Shown in pieces: positions 1-7,202 of a DNA stretch of 40,234 bases (within the stretch, counting starts at the first letter, position 1; the number at the start of each line of letters is the position of its first letter). A model generated the notes under the pieces. The model was not told where the DNA came from and ran no database searches. It worked only from the letters and a program-made list of their open reading frames with translations. Source of the stretch: CAZOYN01 sp964584135 (GTDB lineage Bacteria > Patescibacteriota > Saccharimonadia > Saccharimonadales > UBA4665); the NCBI GenBank assembly GCA_964584135.1, contig CAZOYN010000002.1, forward strand, positions 1 through 40,234. Reading direction: 5' to 3'. The position numbers and the translations under genes were made by a program.

Positions 1-1
1 T

Positions 2-1446
2 AACTTGTTAAGAAGCGCCACCACGCTGTCCGGCGGCGAAGCCCAACGTATCCGCTTGGCTACCCAAATCGGCTCCGGTTTACAGGGGGTTTTGTATGTT
101 TTGGACGAACCAAGTATTGGTCTGCACAAGCGCGATAATGCCCGGCTGATCCGCACGTTAAAACACTTACGGGACCTTGGCAATACGGTGATTGTGGTGG
201 AACACGACGAAGAAACCATTCGGACCGCCGACTTTTTACTGGACATTGGCCCTGGGGCTGGTATTCACGGTGGTAAAGTTGTGGCCAGTGGTTCGCCGGC
301 CGAAGTCTCCAAAGCAAAAGACAGCATCACAGCCCATTACCTGTCTGGCAGCAAACACATTGCCGTGCCAAAAAAGCGCCGCGGCGGCAATGGCAACGCT
401 CTGGTTATTAAAGGTGCCCGCGAAAACAACTTACAAAATGTGAATGTGGAAATTCCGCTCGGCAAGTTAGTAGTGGTCAGCGGCGTCAGCGGTTCCGGTA
501 AATCCAGTTTAATCAACGATATCTTGGCCAAAGAACTCTTGGCCCGCTTGCACCGGGCCAGCACCGTGCCGGGCCGCCACGACGACATCGAAGGTATAAA
601 ACTGCTCGATAAAGCCATCATCATCGACCAGTCGCCAATTGGCCGCACGCCACGTTCCAACCCGGCAACCTATACCGGCTTGTTCACACCCATCCGTGAA
701 CTATTCGCCCAAATGCCCGAGGCCAAACTTCGTGGCTATAGCGCCGGCCGCTTTAGTTTTAACGTCAAGGGCGGGCGCTGTGAAAACTGTGCTGGCGACG
801 GCATTATTAAGATAGAGATGCACTTTCTGCCGGATGTCTACGTGCCTTGCGAAGTCTGCCATGGCAAGCGCTACAACCGCGAAGCCCTGGAAATCCACTA
901 CAAGGGTNNNNNNNNNNTTTTTTTAAGCAGTACACGGGATACGCTCTAATGAGCGGTGAATGGAGTTCAGTCGGGTGCTCTTCCGATCTGGCAATGACCT
1001 GCGAACAAGCCCTAGAATTTTTTAGTAACATCCCGGCCATTGCCCGCAAGCTGCAAACGCTGGTACACGTTGGCCTGGGCTACATTACGCTTGGCCAACC
1101 AGCCACCACCCTCAGCGGTGGCGAAGCCCAACGTATTAAACTTTCCACCGAACTCTCACGCCGGCCAACCGGACGAACGCTTTATATTTTGGACGAACCG
1201 ACCACCGGTTTACATATGGCCGACGTAGATAAGCTGCTCAAGATGCTGCATGCCCTCGTAGACGCGGGCAACAGCATGGTGGTTATCGAGCACAACCTGG
1301 ACGTGATTAAAAACGCTGACTGGCTCATAGACATGGGTCCGGAAGGCGGTGATGCCGGCGGCCAAATTGTCGCTTATGGCACACCTGAACAGGTTGCCAA
1401 AGTAGCCAGCAGCTACACCGGCCAATACCTCAAAAAACTACTTTAG
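2..1446 (+). CDS. uvrA: UvrA excinuclease ATPase subunit, C-terminal half, interrupted by gap and adapter
   Basis: UvrA is the damage-recognition ATPase of UvrABC nucleotide excision repair. The reading frame is open at the left window edge, so the N-terminal half lies outside. The first visible residues are the ABC signature of ATPase I (TLSGGEAQRIRLA) followed by Walker B (VLYVLDEPSIGLH). ATPase II begins with the P-loop GVSGSGKSS near base 485. The C-terminal zinc finger, CENC then CEVC spaced by about 20 residues, lies at 778-863. After the gap the protein resumes at MTCEQALEFF (994) and continues through the second LSGGEAQR signature, ILDEPTTGLH Walker B and the H-loop VIEHN to a TAG at 1444-1446. 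About 8 residues (E. coli equivalent KTIHEVLD) are missing at 908-990. The two halves sit in different frames only because the run of N has arbitrary length. I read this as one intact gene broken by assembly, not a pseudogene. Confidence 0.95.
908..917. other. Scaffold gap (10 N) inside uvrA
   Basis: Ten N bases at 908-917 mark an assembly gap of unknown true length. The uvrA reading frame stops making sense at the last codon before it (Lys-Gly of the IHYKG motif). Confidence 0.99.
918..989 (+). other. Illumina P7/TruSeq index adapter remnant assembled into uvrA
   Basis: After a T7 run, 925-989 aligns along its whole length with the Illumina P7 index primer with some mismatches: AAGCAG, ACGG, ATACG, then an 8-base index slot AATGAGCG (945-952 region), then GTGA.TGGAGTTCAG and a perfect GTGCTCTTCCGATCT end. 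The index reads CGCTCATT on the other strand, which I recall as a standard TruSeq dual index (D703). The residues translated here are artefactual. This is a sequencing contaminant, not biology. Confidence 0.93.
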
Positions 1447-1595
1447 AGTTCAATCAGAATCTCATACTTGTCCCAATCAAATGGCGGCAGCTCTTCGGTA
1501 GTTGCTTCCACAGCCAATTTCCCAAAGATTTCCGACATGTTAGGGAAGGGTAGTTCTAATTGCTCGGCCATAACCCAAGCGTAGCAACCAAACAT
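1443..1595 (-). CDS. Small acidic protein of 50 residues, unknown
   Basis: The complement of 1595-1443 reads as a clean 50-codon frame starting MFGCYAWVMAEQLELPFP and ending FDWDKYEILIEL, then TAA. The composition is that of a real acidic peptide (many Glu/Asp with Pro and aromatic residues) rather than a shadow. The stop overlaps the uvrA stop by three bases in convergent orientation. A second in-frame ATG at 1571 (MAEQLELP) would give 42 residues. There is no clear Shine-Dalgarno. No family is recognised and a function cannot be proposed. Confidence 0.5.
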   Translation of the reverse strand: MFGCYAWVMAEQLELPFPNMSEIFGKLAVEATTEELPPFDWDKYEILIEL

Positions 1596-1634
1596 TAACT
1601 AAAAATTAAATTTAGCAAAAATAGCAAAAGATTG

Positions 1635-1640
1635 TATAAT
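1635..1640 (+). promoter_or_regulatory. -10 element TATAAT, leaderless spacing
   Basis: A perfect TATAAT lies 8 nt before the ATG at 1649. Transcription would therefore start at or next to the start codon, and no Shine-Dalgarno is present. Confidence 0.7.
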
Positions 1641-1648
1641 AACCAGTT

Positions 1649-2218
1649 ATGAGTAAAGCCTGGCGCATGAGCGCAATTGACTGCTATGCCGGCCAAGAAG
1701 CATACATGATGTATGCCACCGGCCTGGCAGTTTTAAACGATCCTGAAGAAACGGATGGATTGCACCTGCGTGACCTGGCGTCAGCAAGTGATAGGGAAGA
1801 GGTGTTGACGTATGCCCAGTCACTTATCTGGGCCGGTCTGGGTGAGATTATCCGTTTTGCTAACCCGCCAAACTGCCGTAGCCCACTCCAAAAGGCGGAA
1901 CCGCATTTTGAACAAGCCCAACCCCACATGAGAAAAATTCTTGAAAAGACGTGTTCAAGTCAAAGCGGCCGGCTGGAGCAGCTTCACGCTATGATAGCAG
2001 TACTTCGTCCTTTACCAGTCGCGACGAACGAACAAACCTACAGGGCAATCGCGCATGGGCGAAGACATCTTGTTAAGGTACGGCATGTTATGGGTGGCTT
2101 TGCCCTCGGTAAACCTTTTGGCAGTGAAGTCTATGATCGAAACTTTTCCGTTGTTCGAAATAAGCCTAAAGCACAAAGAGCTGACCTAGGGCTGGTTACT
2201 AGGGTAAGGCAAAAGTAA
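1649..2218 (+). CDS. Hypothetical protein, 189 aa
   Basis: The ATG is chosen because a perfect TATAAT ends 8 nt upstream. The protein is soluble, without signal peptide or membrane span, and opens MSKAWRMSAIDCYAGQEAYM. The middle is helical with YAQSLIWAGLGEIIRF, and the C-terminus is basic (KPKAQRADLG...RVRQK). No motif allowed a family assignment. The gene ends two bases before the convergent dedA-like gene. Composition matches the left part of the window, so there is no sign of recent transfer. Confidence 0.75.
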   Translation: MSKAWRMSAIDCYAGQEAYMMYATGLAVLNDPEETDGLHLRDLASASDREEVLTYAQSLIWAGLGEIIRFANPPNCRSPLQKAEPHFEQAQPHMRKILEKTCSSQSGRLEQLHAMIAVLRPLPVATNEQTYRAIAHGRRHLVKVRHVMGGFALGKPFGSEVYDRNFSVVRNKPKAQRADLGLVTRVRQK

Positions 2219-2219
2219 T

Positions 2220-2816
2220 TTACACGCGCTTCTTAAGCAAGGCTTTCGTCAGATGGTAGATTGTGGGGCCGAGGGTGAAGATCATAACCGCAGCGACGGC
2301 TAATAGGATGTAGTGGTCAAGGTTAGGGATTTTGCTGCCGAACCAGTAGCCGACAAGGGTTACGCTGGCCGCCCAGGCGCTGTCACCAATGGTGTCAAAA
2401 AACACGAACTGCTTATATTGCATGTGGGCCACACCAGCCACGGCCGGGGCAAAGGTGCGGATAATTGGTACAAAGTGGGCCAGCAGCATGGTTTTGCTGC
2501 CAAATCTTTCGTAAAAGGCCTCAGCCCGGCCGATGTACTCTTGGCGGAAGACCAGGCCATCGGGCTTGCGGAATAAGCGCCGGCCGTAGCGTTTGCCAAT
2601 GTGGTAGCCGGTGTTGTCGCCTGCAATGGCCGCTGCAGCAATGACTAAAATTGTCCAAAGTAATGGTAATTTCCCCTGGCCGGCAAAGACACCAGCCGTC
2701 AAGAGCAGGGTATCGCCGGGAAAGAAAAAGCCAATAAACATGCCCGATTCGCCAAAGATAATGGCGGCGATCAGCGCCAGCCCGCCAGTTTGTATGAGGT
2801 GCTCCACGTTTAGCAT
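2220..2816 (-). CDS. DedA family (VTT/SNARE-associated) membrane protein
   Basis: This 198-residue integral membrane protein has DedA hallmarks: FGESGMFIGFFFPGDTLL near residues 21-39, with the conserved Glu and the F/YxxPGD turn, GDNTGYHIGKRYGRR near residues 66-80, and FVPIIRTFAPAVAGVAHM near residues 115-132 with the conserved Arg. DedA proteins are inner-membrane proteins of the VTT superfamily linked to lipid (undecaprenyl phosphate or phospholipid) flipping and proton-dependent envelope homeostasis. Length is usual for the family. It is divergent from rplY and may share its promoter, since the TATAATA at 2861-2867 reads TATTATA on this strand. The exact substrate cannot be told from sequence. 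Confidence 0.92.
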   Translation of the reverse strand: MLNVEHLIQTGGLALIAAIIFGESGMFIGFFFPGDTLLLTAGVFAGQGKLPLLWTILVIAAAAIAGDNTGYHIGKRYGRRLFRKPDGLVFRQEYIGRAEAFYERFGSKTMLLAHFVPIIRTFAPAVAGVAHMQYKQFVFFDTIGDSAWAASVTLVGYWFGSKIPNLDHYILLAVAAVMIFTLGPTIYHLTKALLKKRV

Positions 2817-2860
2817 GTTCTCTAAGCTTAGCGGTTTCGCCAGCCAGCGTCCAGTTCTGG

Positions 2861-2886
2861 TATAATAAGATAACGAAAGAAGAGGT
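2861..2886 (+). promoter_or_regulatory. -10 element and Shine-Dalgarno of rplY
   Basis: TATAAT at 2861-2866 is followed by a leader of about 20 nt with the purine-rich Shine-Dalgarno AGAAGAGG (2879-2886) five bases before the ATG at 2891. This is a conventional leadered start, in contrast to the leaderless arrangement of many neighbours. Confidence 0.65.
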
Positions 2887-2890
2887 ACGA

Positions 2891-3649
2891 ATGTCCCAGG
2901 ACGCTATTAACTTGACTTTAGAGCCCCGCGAAGTAACCGGCAAGGCCGTGAAGCACTTACGCAAAGATGGTGTGGTGCCGGCGGTCATTCACGACCACGG
3001 CAAAGATTCACTGTCTGTCCAGGGCGATTACTTACAGATGTTGCGCGTCTGGCAGCAGGCCGGCAAGCACCACCCGGTACAGCTCAAAACTGGCGACTTA
3101 CGGTTTACCGCGCTTATCAAAACCGCTACCTTTGACCCTAAGCGGCATGAACTGACGCACGTGGTGTTTAACGCCGTTGATAAGAATCAAAAAGTCGAGG
3201 CCGAAATACCAATTCACCCCCGTTATGACGAAGGTAACGAATCTAGCCCGGCCGAGCGCGCCGGCCTGATTGTGCTCACCCAACTCGATGCTGTCGCCGT
3301 TACGGCCATACCTACCAACCTGCCGGATTTCCTGGAATATGACGCTGAAAAACTGGTTGAAATTGGCGACCACGCCACCGTTGCCGACCTGGTTGTCCCC
3401 GAAGGCGTGGAAATAGAAACCGAAGCTGAGCACACTATTGCCACGGTGTACGAGCCAAGCGCCTTGGCCGCAGCCAATGACGCCGCCGGCGGTACTGCCG
3501 AACCGGAAGACGCCGAAACCGTTGAATCTGAACACGAAAGTGGCACCGAAGAAGGCACCCAAGATGCCGAAAACCGCCCCGGCGGCAAGGATCAAAAAGA
3601 GCCGAAGCCAGCTTCGGTTGAAGCCGCTCACGAAGACAAACAAGCCTAA
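2891..3649 (+). CDS. rplY: 50S ribosomal protein L25/general stress protein Ctc
   Basis: L25 of the TL5/CTC type binds the 5S rRNA in the large ribosomal subunit. The N-terminal L25 domain (about residues 6-92) begins LTLEPREVTGKAVKHLRKDG and contains VPAVIHDHG. The C-terminal TL5 beta domain follows, with FLEYDAEKL.EIGDHATVADL and VPEGVEI near residues 145-178. A long acidic, low-complexity tail of about 60 residues rich in Glu, Ala and Lys ends the 252-residue protein, which is common in CTC-type L25. The start is set by the Shine-Dalgarno. A DUF2127 gene follows after 5 nt, suggesting co-transcription. Confidence 0.93.
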   Translation: MSQDAINLTLEPREVTGKAVKHLRKDGVVPAVIHDHGKDSLSVQGDYLQMLRVWQQAGKHHPVQLKTGDLRFTALIKTATFDPKRHELTHVVFNAVDKNQKVEAEIPIHPRYDEGNESSPAERAGLIVLTQLDAVAVTAIPTNLPDFLEYDAEKLVEIGDHATVADLVVPEGVEIETEAEHTIATVYEPSALAAANDAAGGTAEPEDAETVESEHESGTEEGTQDAENRPGGKDQKEPKPASVEAAHEDKQA

Positions 3650-3654
3650 ACCCC

Positions 3655-4155
3655 ATGCCCTGGTTCCACCCCAAAACCCTGCTCGATAAAACCTATGAAA
3701 TCGGCATCATCATCAAGGGTATTGATGGAACGCTGGAACTGATTGGCGGCCTGCTGGTTTTAACTCTAAGCTCTGGAACCGTAGCCAGTATTACCCGTTT
3801 TCTAACGCAACATGAATTAAGTCAGGATCCTCATGACTTTATAGCGGTGCACATCCAGCATCTTGGCAACAATTTACAAGCTGGCCACAATATATTTGCC
3901 GCGGCTTTCTTGCTCACACATGGCCTAGTTAAAGTCGTGCTGGTGATTTGCCTGTTGTTGAATAAGCTCTGGGCATATCCCTGGGCACTGGGCGCCCTTG
4001 GCCTGTTCCTGGTCTACCAAATCTACTTGTTGGTTACCAAGCCAACTTTTGGCATGGCCTTCCTGACCCTACTGGACGTCATCATTATTTGGCTGGTCTG
4101 GCGCGAGTGGCAGAAGCAAAAACCGGCCCAAAACCAGCCCCAGCCAGCTGCCTGA
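3655..4155 (+). CDS. DUF2127 family membrane protein
   Basis: This 166-residue protein has about four hydrophobic segments. The N-terminal EIGIIIKGIDGTLELIGGLL and the central HGLVKVVLVICLL match the pattern of DUF2127 proteins (conserved KGxDG/LELxGG and HxxxKxxLV). It ends in a hydrophilic Gln/Pro-rich tail. No biochemical function is known for the family. It starts 5 nt after rplY with no separate promoter visible and is probably read on the rplY message. Confidence 0.8.
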   Translation: MPWFHPKTLLDKTYEIGIIIKGIDGTLELIGGLLVLTLSSGTVASITRFLTQHELSQDPHDFIAVHIQHLGNNLQAGHNIFAAAFLLTHGLVKVVLVICLLLNKLWAYPWALGALGLFLVYQIYLLVTKPTFGMAFLTLLDVIIIWLVWREWQKQKPAQNQPQPAA

Positions 4156-4212
4156 CATTGCGAGAACATAGTTTTTATCCTATACTAAGCTGTTTGTAGC
4201 CGCTAAATACTC

Positions 4213-5625
4213 ATGGAAAACTCACCCTTAAGCCCAGAAGACGGCGCGGATAAGCCGGAGATTGGCAAGAAAAAGAAGAAAGCCGAAGCCATTGGTGCTT
4301 TTATCGTTGAGCCGAAAGCTGAGGCAGCAGAGAAAAAAGAGCCTGAAAAGCCAGACGGCTGGTGGGAAAAGCTCACCGGCAAAGATGAAGAGTTGGCCGA
4401 AGCACCACTTGATGAACTGAGTGAAGACGAAAAGCAGTATGTTGAACGCGAGATTGTCCAAGCCGAGCAACAATCAGAAACTGAATTAGCCGCCACTCCT
4501 GAAGTGGGCTACGATGCGGAAGAATTAGCTGCCGAGCAAGCAGTGGGGAATTTCCGCCACAAGATTGTTGAGGAAGGTAAGACATCGGACGAGGCCCTGG
4601 CTGAAACCGTTGATGAAATTGACGCTGGAATGCCTCCGTCAGAACCGCCTGAAATTCCCCCGGCAGAAATTTCGCCTGCCGCACCGGCCGAGTTCACGGG
4701 CGACGAGGGCTATGTTCCGCTTCACGAAACATCGATTAACACCTATAGCGCGCCGGTAATCAACAAGCCGGAAGCTACACCCGTTGCTCAAGAGCAGGCT
4801 TCTAACGACGTCGGCATGCTTCTGCTAGGCGGTATTATTGGTTACCTGGTTGGCCGCCGCAGGGGACGGATTAAAACCGAGAAGCGTTTGCTGCCGGTCC
4901 AGAAAAAGCTCGAAAAGCAAGTATTGGATTTGCGGCAGGAGATTGTGGCCAAAGAAGCCCAGATCCGCCAAGTTGTACACAAAAAATTCCGAGCCGAGCA
5001 GCCTGAAAGGCTCCGCGAGACAAAGCTCGAAGCCCGCGAACTACACGCTGCAGTACCGCCAGAACGGATCGGTCGGGTGATCGTAACGGCTGAGGCTGAC
5101 CGCGCGCCAAAAGCCCAAGCTATACCGGAGCGTTCAAAGGCGAAACCGCTTGAGGTAGAAAAACGAATCGAAACATTGAGCCGAAGCGAATTGCTGCAGC
5201 TGAGTGAACAGGTTATCGTAGAAGCCACCACCCTGCGCCAAATTTACGAATCCCACCTGATTGGCGAACGCGGCCTGCGCCGCTTACTCGTGGAGCACCT
5301 CCGTGGCGGCGACGTGAAGCGGCTGCTGCGCCGTGAGCTTGTGGAGCATGAAATCGACTTTGAGCGCGACCCTATCATGCGCGACCGGGCCAAGGCGGCC
5401 ATGCAAGGCGGCGGCGCCAAGGCTCTCAACGCCATGCTGCAAAAAGTCGACAGCTTAACAACTGACGAGGCCAAAGAAGAACTGGCAATCTATAAAGCCC
5501 GGGAGGTCCACATGGTGGCCCAGCAAGCAATCGCTAACCGTCGGCGCCAGCTCCTCGATGTGTCGCTCATTACCGTGATTGCAGTCCTCCTAGCCATTGT
5601 GATCATGCTTTTTCTGACCAATTAG
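4213..5625 (+). CDS. Coiled-coil membrane protein with two TM segments, unknown
   Basis: This 470-residue protein begins with about 190 acidic, Glu/Ala/Pro-rich, probably disordered residues. A glycine-rich membrane segment follows (VGMLLLGGIIGYLVGRRRG, near residues 200-218), leading into a charged coiled coil (residues 225-275). A second helical charged region (RSELLQLSEQVIVEATTLRQ, RRLLVEHLRGGDVKRLLRRE) precedes a C-terminal tail-anchor helix ending MLFLTN. It was not recognised as a characterised family; the architecture suggests a membrane scaffold. TATACT at 4181-4186 is the likely -10, leaving a leader of about 20 nt without a clear Shine-Dalgarno. Confidence 0.8.
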   Translation: MENSPLSPEDGADKPEIGKKKKKAEAIGAFIVEPKAEAAEKKEPEKPDGWWEKLTGKDEELAEAPLDELSEDEKQYVEREIVQAEQQSETELAATPEVGYDAEELAAEQAVGNFRHKIVEEGKTSDEALAETVDEIDAGMPPSEPPEIPPAEISPAAPAEFTGDEGYVPLHETSINTYSAPVINKPEATPVAQEQASNDVGMLLLGGIIGYLVGRRRGRIKTEKRLLPVQKKLEKQVLDLRQEIVAKEAQIRQVVHKKFRAEQPERLRETKLEARELHAAVPPERIGRVIVTAEADRAPKAQAIPERSKAKPLEVEKRIETLSRSELLQLSEQVIVEATTLRQIYESHLIGERGLRRLLVEHLRGGDVKRLLRRELVEHEIDFERDPIMRDRAKAAMQGGGAKALNAMLQKVDSLTTDEAKEELAIYKAREVHMVAQQAIANRRRQLLDVSLITVIAVLLAIVIMLFLTN

Positions 5626-5632
5626 CAACGGC

Positions 5633-5638
5633 TATAAT
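5633..5638 (+). promoter_or_regulatory. -10 element TATAAT of trhO, leaderless spacing
   Basis: TATAAT ends 8 nt before the ATG at 5647, which puts the expected transcription start on the start codon. There is no Shine-Dalgarno. Confidence 0.7.
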
Positions 5639-5646
5639 ACTATCTA

Positions 5647-6540
5647 ATGCAAAAAATCATTCTCTATTATCAATTCAGACCAATCGCCGACCCCGAAGCG
5701 ATAAAGTTATGGCAGCGTACCTTAGGCGAAAAGTTACAACTAAAAGGCCGCGTGCTCATTTCACCCCACGGCATTAACGGCACGCTGGGCGGCGACACCG
5801 ACGACCTGAAAACCTACGTTAAAGAAACCAAAAGCTACTTTAAAAACACCACCTTTAAGTGGAGTGACGGCAGCCGCGACGATTTCCCAAAACTATCGGT
5901 TAAAGTCCGTCCGGAAATCGTTAGTTTTGGCGCGGCCGACGAGATCAAAGTTGACGAACGAGGTATTGTGGGCGGCGGCCAGCGCCTGTCGCCGAAAGCT
6001 GTCCACAAACTGGTTAAGGCGCGCGGCCAGGACGTCGTTTTCTTTGATGGCCGCAATGCTTACGAAGCCGGAGTCGGCAAGTTTAAAGACGCGGTTGTGC
6101 CCCGGGTGAAACATACGCGTGACTTTGTAAAAGAACTCGACGACTCCAAATACGAAGCCATCAAAAACAAGCCGGTCGTCACCTACTGCACCGGCGGCAT
6201 CCGCTGTGAAGTATTGAGCGTACTGATGAAAAACCGTGGCTTCCAGGAAGTCTACCAAATGGATGGTGGCATCGTGAAATATGGCGAAGAATATGGTGAT
6301 ACCGGCTTGTGGGAAGGCTCCCTGTACGTCTTTGACGGCCGTATGGGCACCAAATTTACCGATGACGCCTCAGATATTGGAGCTTGCACACACTGCGGCA
6401 ACAACACCAGCAATTACGTTAATTGTGTTAACAAAACATGCAATAGTTTGACACTCATTTGTACTAATTGCCAAAAAGAGCGTATAATCTCCTGCCAGAA
6501 CTGCACGAAGGAGAGAACCAGTGCCCGACTACAGACATGA
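5647..6540 (+). CDS. trhO: tRNA uridine(34) hydroxylase, rhodanese family
   Basis: TrhO (YceA) hydroxylates U34 of several tRNAs to ho5U, the first step toward (m)cmo5U, using oxygen. Three parts are visible in the 297 residues. The N-terminal YceA-type domain contains KGRVLISPHGINGTLGG (about residues 33-49). The rhodanese domain has the active-site loop YCTGGIRCE near residues 180-188. A C-terminal cysteine-rich zinc-ribbon-like tail carries CTHCGN, CVNKTCN, CTNC and CQNC. Length is typical. It overlaps the next small gene by 20 nt. An oxygen-dependent enzyme is worth noting in a CPR bacterium often assumed fermentative. Confidence 0.92.
   Translation: MQKIILYYQFRPIADPEAIKLWQRTLGEKLQLKGRVLISPHGINGTLGGDTDDLKTYVKETKSYFKNTTFKWSDGSRDDFPKLSVKVRPEIVSFGAADEIKVDERGIVGGGQRLSPKAVHKLVKARGQDVVFFDGRNAYEAGVGKFKDAVVPRVKHTRDFVKELDDSKYEAIKNKPVVTYCTGGIRCEVLSVLMKNRGFQEVYQMDGGIVKYGEEYGDTGLWEGSLYVFDGRMGTKFTDDASDIGACTHCGNNTSNYVNCVNKTCNSLTLICTNCQKERIISCQNCTKERTSARLQT
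6483..6514 (+). promoter_or_regulatory. Internal promoter and strong Shine-Dalgarno of the small membrane gene
   Basis: TATAAT at 6483-6488 lies inside the 3' end of trhO and is followed by AAGGAGAG (6508-6514) six bases before the GTG at 6521. The Shine-Dalgarno decides this GTG as the start. Confidence 0.6.
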
Positions 6541-6748
6541 TGTGCTGCCGCTCAGTGACCATGAGATACTGGCTTTCGCCCACATTTCAGAGGAGCTCGA
6601 CACCGAAATTGAGCGAAACGTGGAGCGACAAACCCAGCGGCGCCAGAGGCTCACCGAAATCGCCAAATACGCCGCTAGCTTTATTGTTTTTAGTGCGGTC
6701 TACTACGTTGGTCTAAAAACTGGTGTTATTAGCCCCGATGGCCCCTAG
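6521..6748 (+). CDS. Small membrane protein, 75 aa, unknown
   Basis: A GTG start behind AAGGAG gives MPDYRHDVLPLSDHEILAF and so on. The first 45 residues are charged and helical. One hydrophobic segment (YAASFIVFSAVYYVGLKTGV) lies near the C-terminus, so this is a single-pass protein with the N-terminal part probably cytoplasmic. It overlaps trhO by 20 nt in another frame and has its own internal -10. No family is recognised. Confidence 0.7.
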   Translation: MPDYRHDVLPLSDHEILAFAHISEELDTEIERNVERQTQRRQRLTEIAKYAASFIVFSAVYYVGLKTGVISPDGP

Positions 6749-6838
6749 CCCGAGGTTTCTCTAAAAGGTTAAAAGGCTCCAACTAAGTGAATGCGATAAG
6801 CTATTGCACAAAACCATCTTTTATTGTAATGTACGCTT

Positions 6839-7186
6839 ATGGAAAGACCAATCCAGTCGAGTGGTGGGGATTACGAGCATGATAGTTTTGAGGATGAGCG
6901 GCATAGAGTAGCTGACTATGCTGAAAAGATCGGGCTGTCCATTGAGACTGCACCTGAAGATGAAAGAGATACGTTAATTCGTGATGTTAATACTGGACTG
7001 AGTCATTCCGGATTAGCGATTGTTAAAACTAGTGGTAGGCGGTATGTCTCACCAGACCAAATGCACCCTGAGGATGCTGCCCGGGCTGTTGCGGAACGAG
7101 TCGGGGAGATGTTTGGGCACGAATCTGCAGATGGTGTTGGACGGATCGAGGCTGCAATTATCAAACGCCGCAAACGTCGCAGATAA
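6839..7186 (+). CDS. Hypothetical protein, 115 aa
   Basis: The ATG follows a TGTAAT hexamer (6825-6830) by 8 nt, another leaderless-type start. The protein is acidic in its first half (YEHDSFEDERHRVADYAEKIG) and ends in a strongly basic tail (IIKRRKRRR), which could contact nucleic acid. No membrane span or known domain is seen. It lies 16 nt before uvrC, but uvrC has its own -10 in that gap. Confidence 0.65.
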   Translation: MERPIQSSGGDYEHDSFEDERHRVADYAEKIGLSIETAPEDERDTLIRDVNTGLSHSGLAIVKTSGRRYVSPDQMHPEDAARAVAERVGEMFGHESADGVGRIEAAIIKRRKRRR

Positions 7187-7189
7187 GGT

Positions 7190-7195
7190 TATACT
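7190..7195 (+). promoter_or_regulatory. -10 element TATACT of uvrC, leaderless spacing
   Basis: TATACT ends 7 nt before GTG at 7203. This decides the uvrC start over more upstream in-frame codons, which would run through the preceding gene. Confidence 0.6.
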
Positions 7196-7202
7196 TACAG
7201 GT

